Source: an uncultured Eubacteriales bacterium
Lineage (GTDB): Bacteria > Bacillota > Clostridia > Oscillospirales > CAG-272
DNA length: 37,837 nucleotides
Direction of reading: 5' to 3'
Assembly: GCA_934394585.1 (NCBI GenBank)
Contig: CAKRQU010000018.1
Coordinates: 1-37,837 of the forward strand
Position 1 is the first letter of the stretch. The number at the start of each line of letters is the position of its first letter. The notes beneath the pieces were generated by a model. That model had not been told where the DNA came from. It saw only the letters and a list, made by a program, of their open reading frames with translations, and ran no database searches. A program made the position numbers and the translations under genes. This document shows, one piece after another, positions 1 to 7,299 of this stretch.

Positions 1-518
1 TTGCAAACTACCTCGCACCCCGTCGAGTTAGCCGCGGGAAGTAATGCGCGGCAAGTATGTGCTATAGATAGCAAATCAAAAAAAGCTTTTGTCTATCTCT
101 CATCACATCATCAGCCGTACCGCGCGTGCGAACAAAGTATGCCGCAAAAAGCGAGCAGATTCGACGGGGTGGGTGGTGCCACGCCGAAAGTTTAGATGTA
201 CTTCCCACTATAGCCAAAACTCCGACTATGCGAGCATGGCTTGATGGACATCGAAACGGGGCGGCTAAAGCTGAAATCTGCACAAACTAAATCCCGTGTT
301 AAGCGTGGATTTGAGCCATACTTCCGGTTTAGTCTACGGTCGGACTGTCGGGGAAGTATGTTCGCACGAGTCGCCGCGAGGCGACAGAAGGTGTTTAAAA
401 GAGGAATTGACACATACGCGCAGTGTGTGTGTCGGCGTCGCCGAGACAGGAGTTAATACCTTCCTCTTTTTGACTTTTGGTACTTTTCTTCACAAAAAAG
501 TACACCCTCGTTTCACAG
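1..518 (+). repeat. R1 structured repeat, copy A (5' end cut by window edge)
   Basis: This is one of four related copies; the others are near 20878-21492 (+), 32556-33183 (-) and 37443-37837 (-). Visible helices are a long-range stem CACCCCGTCGA (16-26) with TCGACGGGGTG (161-171), a GNRA-capped hairpin GTCGCC-GCGA-GGCGAC (370-385), a hairpin at 409-433, and a closing stem AAAAGAGGAA (397-406) with TTCCTCTTTT (461-470). The right end carries the family's terminal motif, GACTTTTGGTACTTTT. The hairpin equivalent to ACAGAC/GTCTGT in the other copies is degraded here. No reading frame is conserved between copies. The repeat lies downstream of the proC terminator. Its identity as RNA or mobile element is unknown. 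Confidence 0.85.
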
Positions 519-525
519 GAAAAAA

Positions 526-560
526 ATCAAAAATCACCCCGAAACGGGGTGATTTTTGAT
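526..560. terminator. Bidirectional terminator after proC
   Basis: A 16-bp perfect stem (526-541 with 545-560) has an AAA loop. It is followed by a T-run on both strands. It ends the minus-strand proline operon and also insulates it from repeat copy A. Confidence 0.9.
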
Positions 561-563
561 TTT

Positions 564-1379
564 TTATTTTCCCGCGAGCTCGAGCGTTCGTTTATAAGAT
601 GCATTTACTGCATCCAGAACCGTTTTTTCAAGTCCGCTTGCTTCAAAGCTGCGCACGCCCTCGATGGTTGTCCCGCCGGGACTGCAAACCTTTATTTTCA
701 GTTCATTCGGGCTTTCGTTTGAGGAAAGCACCAGCCCCGCCGCGCCGAGCATAGTCTGCGCCGCATAAAGTCGCGCCTTTTCCTGCGAAAGTCCGAGCGA
801 TAAGCCCGCTTTTTCCATCGCCTCGACGAACATAAACATAAAAGCGGGACCGCATCCCGAGATGACGCTCGCCGCGTCTATGAGCGCCTCGTCTGTCCTG
901 TCGGATATGCCCGCATACTCAAGTGCATCGGTAAATTCACAAAGCTCCGCTTCCGTCACGGCGGCATTCGATGTATAAAGTATCATCCCCTCGCCTATTG
1001 CGACGGGCGTATTCGGCATTATCCTGATAACGGGGATATTCCCGCCGAAAAGCTCCGATATTTTATCGGCAGAAAGCCCCGCCGCCATGGTGATGAGCAC
1101 AAATCTGTCACTGCGCTCACCAAACACGGGCGCGATTTCTTTCGCCAGCTCAGCCATGCCCTGCGGCTTTACTCCGAGAAAGATAAAACGGCAGGATTTT
1201 GCCACCTCGGAGTTGCTCCCCGCCACGCAGCCGAGCTCATCTGCAAGCGCCTGCGCCTTTTGCGGCGTTCTGTTTGAGAGAAGTATCTCCTCGGGATCGA
1301 TTTTTTCGCTGACGGCACGGGCGAGTGCACCGCCCATATTTCCCGTACCTATAAATCCGAATTTGTATTCCATTTTCAT
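564..1379 (-). CDS. proC: Pyrroline-5-carboxylate reductase
   Basis: This 271-residue protein reduces pyrroline-5-carboxylate to proline with NAD(P)H, the last step of proline synthesis. It starts with a Rossmann nucleotide-binding motif, GFIGTGNMGGALA. It has the family's C-terminal signature region, with GCGPAFMFMFVEAM followed by VCSPGGTTIEGV. Its length is normal for the family. The start lies 9 nt after the proA stop and follows AAGGGCGGG, with a second in-frame Met two codons later as an alternative start. It is the last gene of a five-gene minus-strand operon and is followed by a strong terminator. Confidence 0.96.
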   Translation of the reverse strand: MKMEYKFGFIGTGNMGGALARAVSEKIDPEEILLSNRTPQKAQALADELGCVAGSNSEVAKSCRFIFLGVKPQGMAELAKEIAPVFGERSDRFVLITMAAGLSADKISELFGGNIPVIRIMPNTPVAIGEGMILYTSNAAVTEAELCEFTDALEYAGISDRTDEALIDAASVISGCGPAFMFMFVEAMEKAGLSLGLSQEKARLYAAQTMLGAAGLVLSSNESPNELKIKVCSPGGTTIEGVRSFEASGLEKTVLDAVNASYKRTLELAGK

Positions 1380-1388
1380 TTCCCGCCC

Positions 1389-2651
1389 TTATCGGGTTTG
1401 TCCGTTTCCTTTTATAATGTATTTGTAAGAAGTAAGCTCGCCAAGCCCCATAGGTCCGCGTGCGTGAAGTTTCTGCGTGGATATGCCCATTTCGCAACCG
1501 AGCCCGAATTCCCCGCCGTCGGTAAAGCGCGTGGACGCGTTTATATATACGGCGGCGCTGTCGATAAGTGCGGCAAAAATATCCTGCGCTTCTTTATCCT
1601 CGGCTATTATCGCCTCGCTGTGATTTGTGGAATGCTTTGCTATATGCTCCGCCGCGCCGCAAACATCGTTCACGATGCCGACAGCCATGATATAATCGAG
1701 AAATTCCGTATCGAAATCGCCCGCTCCCGCAGGCGTGCCGTCTATGATATGCGCGGCTTTTTCATCGAGACGAAGCTCCACGGGGACAAGCCCCGCGGCT
1801 ATTCTCTCATCGACGAGAGCATATTTCAGCCGCGGCAGAAAATCCGCCGCGATATCGCGGTGAACAAGGCATACCTCCGCCGCATTGCAAACGGAAGGAC
1901 GGCTTGTTTTCGCATTTTTTATTATATTTATCGCCTTATCGAAATCCGCGCTTTTATCCACATAAATGTGGCATATACCCGTGCCTGTTTCGATGCAGGG
2001 GACGATGGCTTTTTCCACGCATGCGCGTATAAGCCCCGCACCGCCACGCGGGATGAGCAGATCTACATATCCGCGCGCGAGCATCAGTTCCTCCGCGCTC
2101 GCCCTGCTCACATCATCCACGATATTTACAAAATCACGCGAAAGTCCGCATTTTGCCAGTCCCTCGCGCATAGCCTCCGCTATGGCATGTGACGAAGCGT
2201 AAGCTTCCTTTCCGCCGCGCAGTATACATACATTTCCGCTTTTCAGGCAGAGCGCCGCGGCGTCGGAAGTTACATTCGGGCGGCTTTCGTATATTATGGC
2301 TATCACGCCGAGCGGCACGGAGATTTTTTCTATTTCAAGCCCGTTCGGGCGGACTGTGCGCGAAAGTATTTTTCCCACGGGGTCATCCAGCGCAGCCACA
2401 TCGCGCATACCTTCCGCCATGGCGAAAATGCGGCTTTCGCTCAGGGCGAGCCTGTCCAGCATCACGCGGGAAAAACGTCCCTCCGCCTCTGCTTTTTTCA
2501 TATCGTCGCCGTTTGCCGCGAGGATTTTTTCTTTATTTGCCATGAGCGCATCCGCCATGGCGAAAAGCGCCTCGTTTTTTTCTTCCGATGAAAGTGAAGC
2601 GAGGGCGGATTTCGCCGCCTTTGCTTTTTCGAGTATTTCTTTTGTCGTCAT
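1389..2651 (-). CDS. proA: Glutamate-5-semialdehyde dehydrogenase (gamma-glutamyl phosphate reductase)
   Basis: This enzyme reduces gamma-glutamyl phosphate to glutamate-5-semialdehyde with NADPH, the second step of proline synthesis. The protein is 420 residues, normal for ProA, and belongs to the aldehyde dehydrogenase superfamily. The catalytic cysteine lies in RPSVCNAAEVCLVH, and ESRPNVTSDAAALCLKSGN is the typical nucleotide-binding region. An upstream ATG at 2660 overlaps the proB stop, but its ribosome site would be only about 2 nt away. AAAGGA is better spaced for the ATG at 2651 (MTTKEILEK), so I chose that one. It is translationally close to proB upstream and proC downstream. Confidence 0.96.
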   Translation of the reverse strand: MTTKEILEKAKAAKSALASLSSEEKNEALFAMADALMANKEKILAANGDDMKKAEAEGRFSRVMLDRLALSESRIFAMAEGMRDVAALDDPVGKILSRTVRPNGLEIEKISVPLGVIAIIYESRPNVTSDAAALCLKSGNVCILRGGKEAYASSHAIAEAMREGLAKCGLSRDFVNIVDDVSRASAEELMLARGYVDLLIPRGGAGLIRACVEKAIVPCIETGTGICHIYVDKSADFDKAINIIKNAKTSRPSVCNAAEVCLVHRDIAADFLPRLKYALVDERIAAGLVPVELRLDEKAAHIIDGTPAGAGDFDTEFLDYIMAVGIVNDVCGAAEHIAKHSTNHSEAIIAEDKEAQDIFAALIDSAAVYINASTRFTDGGEFGLGCEMGISTQKLHARGPMGLGELTSYKYIIKGNGQTR

Positions 2652-2656
2652 AAAAA

Positions 2657-3427
2657 TCATTTCCTTTTTCCGAGAAAGCGCGTGCCGAGCGATTTGCCGT
2701 CCGCTATATTGTAAAGCGCGGCGGGATCGGCTCCGTTTGCTATTATCATATCTATTCCCGCCTGCGTGGCTATCTGCGCCGCGTGAAGCTTGGTTTTCAT
2801 TCCGCCGGTGCCGAGCTCCGAACCTTTGCCTTCGCCCAGCGCCATCACCTCGGGCGTCAGCTCCTCTATCACGGGAATAAGCTTGGCATCGGGATTTTTT
2901 CTCGGGTCGCTCGTATAAAGCCCGTCTATATCGGAAAGAAGCACGAGCAGATCCGCATCGATATTTGCGGCAACTATTGCGCCGAGAGTATCATTGTCGC
3001 CGATGACTATTTCATCGGTGGCTACGGTATCGTTTTCGTTTATTACCGGCAGCGCACCCAGCTCCAGCAGGCGGAATATCGTATTTTTGAAATTTTCGCG
3101 GCGCGTGTCGTTTTCCACGTCCTCTTTTGTCAGCAATATCTGCGCCACGGTATGATTGTATTCGCCGAAAAGCTTGTCATATATGTACATCAGCTCGCAT
3201 TGACCCACGGCGGCGGCAGCCTGCTTGGATGGGATATCGGTGGGGCGTTTTTTCATTCCCAGCTTGCCTACTCCCATTCCTATCGCGCCGGATGAAATGA
3301 GTATCACTTCGTTTCCCGCGTTTTTCAGATCGCTCATCGTGCGGCAAAGCTCCTCCACGCGACGTATATTCATCATTCCCGTGCTGTAGGCGAGCGTGGA
3401 TGTGCCTACTTTTATTACTATTCTCAT
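2657..3427 (-). CDS. proB: Glutamate 5-kinase, catalytic domain only
   Basis: This enzyme phosphorylates glutamate to gamma-glutamyl phosphate, the first and usually feedback-controlled step of proline synthesis. The 256 residues make a single amino-acid-kinase domain. Visible motifs are KVGTSTL at the N-terminus, SSGAIGMG, NENDTVATDEIVIGDNDTLGA and LSDIDGLYT. Many glutamate 5-kinases are about 370 residues with a C-terminal PUA domain; here the gene stops after the kinase domain and runs straight into proA. The start is supported by AGGAG 6 nt upstream. The hydrolase stop lies 17 nt upstream, so it belongs to the same operon. Confidence 0.95.
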   Translation of the reverse strand: MRIVIKVGTSTLAYSTGMMNIRRVEELCRTMSDLKNAGNEVILISSGAIGMGVGKLGMKKRPTDIPSKQAAAAVGQCELMYIYDKLFGEYNHTVAQILLTKEDVENDTRRENFKNTIFRLLELGALPVINENDTVATDEIVIGDNDTLGAIVAANIDADLLVLLSDIDGLYTSDPRKNPDAKLIPVIEELTPEVMALGEGKGSELGTGGMKTKLHAAQIATQAGIDMIIANGADPAALYNIADGKSLGTRFLGKRK

Positions 3428-3444
3428 TTGTTTCTCCTGTGTTT

Positions 3445-4383
3445 TTATATGCCTGTTGTTTTATTTATAAATGCGTCGAGTGCCGCGTCGCATTTTTCTT
3501 TTTCGTAAAGATAGCTCATGCCATGCCCCGCATTTTCCGCGGAAACGAATGTTTTATCTCCGTGGGCGGCGGCAAAATTTTCTTTGCTCATTTCGTATGG
3601 GACAAAAGCATCCTCTTTGCCGTGAATAAGCAGCAGAGGCAGGCGGCATTTTGCGAGCGCCTGCGTGGTCGAATATTCGTTTATATCGTATTTCGCGAGC
3701 AGACGAAACCACAAATTCATCGCGGGCAGGATTATCGCCGGTGAAATATGATAATCCGTGCGTATCACTTTCGCAAGGATTGCGGCGGGCGATGTAAAGC
3801 CGCAATCGGCTATCACGCCCTTTACCTGCGCAGGCAGATCATCGCCGGAAGCCATGAGCACCGTGGTGGCGCCCATGGAAAGCCCCTCGATAAGCATAGG
3901 AAGCCCCGGAAATATATTCACGGCTTCTTTTGCCCAGAGAACGCAATCATGGCGCTCTTTCACGCCGAAACAGATATATCTGCCCTCGCTGTCGCCGTGC
4001 GCGCGCTGATCCGCGAGCAATATGCTTATTCCTTTGTCGAGATATTTGCCGATTATCGCGGAAAAATCAAAATATCCGTAATCGGAGCGGTATCCGTGAA
4101 AAAGCAGTGCGGCGGCACGTTCGTTTTTCGCGCGTATCACTTTGGCATGGAGCAAAAGCCCGTCCGACGATTTTATATATGCGTCGCTGTATGGCAGAGC
4201 CTTGGCAAAAGCCATATTTTTCTTCAGCTCATCGCGATATCTGTCAAAAGCGTGCGACGCTATCATCGCGTCGGCATCGGATTTTTTGCCGCGCTTCGCC
4301 GCTTTCACAAAACAAAGATACGCTATGAAAAAATACAGCGCGGCAAGAAAAGCAATTATTCCCGCAAGTATCAGAAATTTCAT
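3445..4383 (-). CDS. Membrane-anchored alpha/beta hydrolase
   Basis: This is a 312-residue serine hydrolase with an N-terminal membrane anchor (about residues 2-25). The catalytic triad is visible: nucleophile Ser169 in GLSMGA, Asp258 in HGKEDAFVP and His287 in NAGHGMSY. LLFHGYRSD gives the oxyanion region and DQRAHGDSEG is typical of BAAT/FrsA-like and S9-like hydrolases. The substrate cannot be told from the sequence. The chosen ATG overlaps the stop of the upstream acetyltransferase (ATGA), indicating translational coupling; a longer open frame upstream only covers the end of that gene. Its place in the operon with proBAC may be simple co-transcription. Confidence 0.85.
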   Translation of the reverse strand: MKFLILAGIIAFLAALYFFIAYLCFVKAAKRGKKSDADAMIASHAFDRYRDELKKNMAFAKALPYSDAYIKSSDGLLLHAKVIRAKNERAAALLFHGYRSDYGYFDFSAIIGKYLDKGISILLADQRAHGDSEGRYICFGVKERHDCVLWAKEAVNIFPGLPMLIEGLSMGATTVLMASGDDLPAQVKGVIADCGFTSPAAILAKVIRTDYHISPAIILPAMNLWFRLLAKYDINEYSTTQALAKCRLPLLLIHGKEDAFVPYEMSKENFAAAHGDKTFVSAENAGHGMSYLYEKEKCDAALDAFINKTTGI

Positions 4384-5552
4384 TTGTTTGTGATATCCTT
4401 TATGTAGCAGCGTCTGCGCTTGTGGCAACGCGACTCGAAATTCTTTTCCCACATGGACTGAATCTGATAATTGCTCTCGAGCATCGGTCCCGTTTCGGCA
4501 TATTTTATGCCGTATTTTTTCGCCCCTCGGAACATGTGTGTTATCAGATTTGCATTTACGGCTTTGCCCATATATTCGGGCGCCGTGCCGATGAGCATCA
4601 TTTCCAGCACATCAAATTTCTTTGCCGTGAAATAATGAAGCAACGGCACCCAGCCGAAGGGAAATATTTTTCCCTTTGATTTCTGCACGGCTGTGAGCAT
4701 ACTCGGCATGATGACGCCGAAACATACGGGTTTATCGTTTTTATCCAGCACTACGAGCAGGAAATCGGGCTTTACCATGGAGATAAACTGATTTTTATAC
4801 AGCTCTATCTGCTTTTCGGAAAGCGGGATTACGCCGTAGAGATGTTTATACGCATCGAAAAGCAGGTCGAATATTCCCGGGATATAGGGGAGAACCTCTT
4901 TTGTCTTTTTCATTTCGAGCACGCGCAGTCCGTCGCGTTTCAGCGAATATTCCGCTATGCGCTCTATTCTCGGATCCAGCTCATCGGGAACTTTCACCTC
5001 GCGCTCCACCCAGTCCACCTGCTTTGTATAGCCCAGCGCTTCGAGATGCTTCATGTAATATTCGTGATTATAGCAGGTGATAAACATTCCGCGCTCGGAA
5101 AAACCGTCCACGAGAAGTCCCTGATGGTCCAGATCACAAAAACCCATCGGACCCTGGATATTTTCCATGCCGAGCTCTGCCGCCCAGTTTTCCACCTCCG
5201 AGAGGAGGGCGCGCGAAATCTCGATATCGTCTGTGACATCATATCTGGAAAAACGCATGCATTTCTGATCCCATACTTCGTTAAATCTCTTATTGAGTAT
5301 CGCAGCCACTCTGCCCGCGGGCTTTCCGTTTTTATATGCCATGAAATATCTTGCCTCGCAATATTCAAAGGCGGGATTTTTATCCCTGCGCAGATTTGCT
5401 TCCTCATCGAGCATCAGCGATGGGCAATAGCTTTTGTTACCTTTGTAAAGCGCATCTGGAAAACGTATGAAAAAGCGAAGCTCGGCATTTGTTTCTACCT
5501 CTTTTACTTCGATGGTATTTTCGCCGTTTTTTATTGTCCGTATATGCTTCAT
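4380..5552 (-). CDS. YghO-like GNAT-superfamily acyltransferase
   Basis: This 390-residue protein resembles the YghO-type proteins with GNAT folds. The recognisable pattern is an N-terminal FIRFPDALYKGNKSYCPSL, then AGRVAAILNKRFNE, then GPMGFCDLDHQGLLVDGF and a CYNHEYYMKHLEALGYTK stretch. The acyl acceptor is unknown. The start MKHIRTIKNGE is chosen because AAAGGA lies 8 nt upstream; the open frame extends further, but only through the promoter. It is the first gene of the operon that continues with the hydrolase and proBAC, and its stop overlaps the next start. Confidence 0.8.
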   Translation of the reverse strand: MKHIRTIKNGENTIEVKEVETNAELRFFIRFPDALYKGNKSYCPSLMLDEEANLRRDKNPAFEYCEARYFMAYKNGKPAGRVAAILNKRFNEVWDQKCMRFSRYDVTDDIEISRALLSEVENWAAELGMENIQGPMGFCDLDHQGLLVDGFSERGMFITCYNHEYYMKHLEALGYTKQVDWVEREVKVPDELDPRIERIAEYSLKRDGLRVLEMKKTKEVLPYIPGIFDLLFDAYKHLYGVIPLSEKQIELYKNQFISMVKPDFLLVVLDKNDKPVCFGVIMPSMLTAVQKSKGKIFPFGWVPLLHYFTAKKFDVLEMMLIGTAPEYMGKAVNANLITHMFRGAKKYGIKYAETGPMLESNYQIQSMWEKNFESRCHKRRRCYIKDITNK

Positions 5553-5604
5553 AGCCGAAATCCTTTCGATGGAAAATATAAATTTTTCCATTATATTTGT
5601 TTTA

Positions 5605-5633
5605 ATTATACTACCAAAAAACGAATTTATCAA
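5605..5633 (-). promoter_or_regulatory. Sigma-A-type promoter of the yghO-like/hydrolase/proBAC operon
   Basis: TTGATA (-35, minus strand, 5628-5633) and TATAAT (-10, 5605-5610) are separated by exactly 17 nt. The -10 lies about 50 nt upstream of the first start codon. Confidence 0.8.
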
Positions 5634-5716
5634 TAAAAACCGCGAAAAATAAGGCTGTAAATTCGAAAAAATATATATTTTTTTTGAAAAACTACGTGAA
5701 ATTGATGCGAAATGTA

Positions 5717-5744
5717 TTGACAAATCTTTATTTTGTGTTATAAT
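5717..5744 (+). promoter_or_regulatory. Sigma-A-type promoter of tRNA-Lys
   Basis: TTGACA (5717-5722) and TATAAT (5739-5744) have a 16-nt spacer. They lie 26 nt upstream of the tRNA 5' end. Confidence 0.85.
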
Positions 5745-5770
5745 ATTTAAGCGCGAAAGCGAAAACGTAT

Positions 5771-5846
5771 GATCCATTAGCTCAGAAGGTAGAGCACATG
5801 ACTTTTAATCATGGTGTCCGGAGTTCGACTCTCCGATGGATCACCA
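5771..5846 (+). tRNA. tRNA-Lys (anticodon UUU), CCA encoded
   Basis: This is a 76-nt cloverleaf. The acceptor stem GATCCAT pairs with ATGGATC, the D arm is GCTC/GAGC, the anticodon stem CATGA/TCATG encloses the loop CTTTTAA with anticodon TTT at 5804-5806, and the T arm CGGAG/CTCCG has loop TTCGACT. Discriminator A is followed by an encoded CCA. It has its own promoter upstream and a terminator directly downstream. Confidence 0.97.
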
Positions 5847-5847
5847 G

Positions 5848-5877
5848 ATCCCGAATGTTTCCCATTCGGGATTTTTT
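5848..5877 (+). terminator. Terminator after tRNA-Lys
   Basis: ATCCCGAATG (5848-5857) pairs with CATTCGGGAT (5863-5872), followed by a T-run. Only about 15 nt separate it from the ribosome site of the lipoprotein gene downstream, so that gene may depend on read-through. Confidence 0.85.
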
Positions 5878-5904
5878 CTTATAAAACATTCAGGGAGGAT
5901 TATT

Positions 5905-6444
5905 ATGAAAAAGTCATTGATTTTATTGCTCGTAGCGGCATTTGTCGTATGTCTTTGCTCATGCGGCGGAAATCCCGATGCCACGGACAGCGGATCCGGC
6001 AGTGAAAGCCTCTTTACCATTTCGACGACGACAGAGCTTTCCGAAACCACTCCGACTACCGTAACCACCGCGACTACGGCTACCACAGCTACTACCGCGA
6101 CCACCGCCACGACGACAACGGAAACGACAACTGCGGCAACCACGGCGACCACCGAAGAAAGCCCCACGCCGATATCCTTCATATATGTCACGCCTTTTAT
6201 TTATCGCACGCAGACAGCGATTCTCATACTCAAAGGAAAACCCAATACGGAATATACCATGACTGAAACGGGCGCTTATTCCACCAGTATTGTGCGCGGC
6301 GGTCTGAAAACGGTTTCCGATGAAAACGGCACGATAACATTCGAATGGCGCGTCGCCACGCGCACGAAAACAGGAAGTCACAAAGTGACTGTAAGCGGCG
6401 GCGGAGTGAATGCGACATATACATTGACGGTAAAAGATTCGTGA
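5905..6444 (+). CDS. Lipoprotein with threonine-rich spacer and beta-sandwich-like domain
   Basis: I do not recognise a named family. The 179-residue product has a lipoprotein signal peptide with lipobox LCSC (lipidated Cys20). Residues from about 30 to 90 form a low-complexity Thr/Ala spacer (TTATTATTATT type). The C-terminal domain of about 90 residues is predicted beta-rich, with LKGKPNTEYTMT and KVTVSGGGVNATYTLTVK. The same C-terminal motifs occur in the next gene, so the two are tandem paralogs. The start follows GGGAGG 6 nt upstream. A role at the outer membrane face or in the cell wall is inferred from the signal and spacer only. Confidence 0.88.
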   Translation: MKKSLILLLVAAFVVCLCSCGGNPDATDSGSGSESLFTISTTTELSETTPTTVTTATTATTATTATTATTTTETTTAATTATTEESPTPISFIYVTPFIYRTQTAILILKGKPNTEYTMTETGAYSTSIVRGGLKTVSDENGTITFEWRVATRTKTGSHKVTVSGGGVNATYTLTVKDS

Positions 6445-6454
6445 TTTTTAAAAA

Positions 6455-6979
6455 ATGAGAAGGTTTTTATGCATTGCGGCGGCAATTGCGCTCGCGCTGG
6501 CATTTTTCTCCTGCGATGACGGCTTCACGGTGATAACGGGCGATACGGCGCATACCGCGGATACTTTTGCCGAAAGTACCGCTTCCCGCGAAAGCGATAT
6601 TGCGGCTTCGTCGCCAAAAGCAACGCAAACCGAAACTGCAAAAAGCACCGCGCAAATAACAAACGATACGACCGCAAGCGAAAGCTCCTCTGCGGGGCAG
6701 ATCCACGCGGGGCTGACCGTGATGAAATTCACATCGCCGGCGACGCGAAACAGCAATGCCACATTGACTTTGCGCGGCGCCCCGAATACGGAATATCGGA
6801 TTTCCGTGATATATTCGTCCGGCGCAAGCTCGGCAAAGGGGCTGGAAAGCAAATTTTCCGATGGCGACGGCATGGTTTCCTGGACATGGGAAATCGGCGG
6901 CAAGGTGAAAAACGGAAAATACAAAGTAACCGTGAGCGGCGGCGGTACAGTCGCAAATTTCACGCTCGAAGTAAAATGA
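6455..6979 (+). CDS. Lipoprotein, paralog of the preceding gene
   Basis: The 174-residue product has a signal peptide ending in lipobox FFSC, then a Ser/Thr/Ala-rich spacer of about 70 residues, then a C-terminal domain. That domain shares LRGAPNTEYRI and KVTVSGGGTVANFTLEVK with the upstream lipoprotein. The gene begins 10 nt after the previous stop, and no convincing ribosome site is visible, so translation may be coupled to the first gene. The function is unknown; an exported cell-envelope protein is likely. A strong terminator follows. Confidence 0.87.
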   Translation: MRRFLCIAAAIALALAFFSCDDGFTVITGDTAHTADTFAESTASRESDIAASSPKATQTETAKSTAQITNDTTASESSSAGQIHAGLTVMKFTSPATRNSNATLTLRGAPNTEYRISVIYSSGASSAKGLESKFSDGDGMVSWTWEIGGKVKNGKYKVTVSGGGTVANFTLEVK

Positions 6980-6981
6980 TG

Positions 6982-7028
6982 ATATGCTCTGTTTTCTTTG
7001 AAATAAGAGAACAGAGCATATTTTTTTG
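6982..7028 (+). terminator. Terminator after the lipoprotein pair
   Basis: ATATGCTCTGTT pairs with ACAGAGCATAT, with extra pairing inside, followed by a run of T. It ends the plus-strand lipoprotein genes. Confidence 0.88.
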
Positions 7029-7068
7029 CTTTTCTTCACAGAAAAATACACACTTGTTTCTTTAGCAA
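7027..7068 (+). repeat. Solo R1 terminal-repeat fragment
   Basis: CTTTTCTTCACAGAAAAATA followed by CACACTTGTTTC closely matches the right terminus of R1 copy A (about 482-516). It lies between two converging terminators without any R1 core, as expected for a decayed or solo terminus. Confidence 0.5.
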
Positions 7069-7071
7069 AAG

Positions 7072-7099
7072 AAAACACGGAGCAGCGGCTCCGTGTTTT
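7072..7099. terminator. Terminator of the GH27/zinc-ribbon operon
   Basis: AAAACACGGAGC (7072-7083) pairs with GCTCCGTGTTTT (7088-7099) around a 4-nt loop. T-rich tails lie on both strands. On the minus strand it follows the zinc-ribbon gene. Confidence 0.88.
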
Positions 7100-7107
7100 T
7101 TCTTTAT

Positions 7108-7299
7108 TCAATTGAAAAGCGTGCAACCCACGCTTTTGAAATGGGCTATTTTTTTGTCTATCTCTTCTTCGGTTATTTTAAATTCCGCGGCGAGGCATTT
7201 TTTACAGAGAAATTCCGTAGCGTCGCGATATACGAGCCGACGATAAACCGCCGTTTCATCGCAGGAAAGCTTTGCGCCGCATTTTTTGCATTCTGCCAT
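7108..7299 (-). CDS. Small zinc-ribbon protein
   Basis: This is a 63-residue protein with two CxxC knuckles, CKKCGAKL at the N-terminus and FLCKKCLAAEF in the middle, suggesting one bound zinc ion. The C-terminal part (about residues 38-63) is helical and charged. I do not recognise a named family. The ATG overlaps the stop of the alpha-galactosidase gene (TAATG), so translation is probably coupled. The open frame extends upstream into the GH27 gene, but MAECKKCGAK is the natural start. The function is unknown. Confidence 0.75.
   Translation of the reverse strand: MAECKKCGAKLSCDETAVYRRLVYRDATEFLCKKCLAAEFKITEEEIDKKIAHFKSVGCTLFN

Noticed and set aside
241..456. Open frame within R1 copy A whose peptide (RQKVFKRGIDTYAQ...) recurs in copies B and C
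   Set aside because: Indels of 1-2 nt between copies shift the frame, copy D lacks most of the segment, and there is no ribosome site. The similarity reflects the conserved repeat, not a protein.
5836..5904. Upstream extension of the first lipoprotein (start within the tRNA)
   Set aside because: It would read through the tRNA and terminator. The internal ATG at 5905 has an ideal ribosome site and a proper signal peptide.
5841..6191. Hydrophobic Val/Ala-rich minus-strand frame opposite the Thr-rich spacer
   Set aside because: It is the complement of Thr/Ala codon repeats, which automatically gives Val/Ala runs; no ribosome site is seen.
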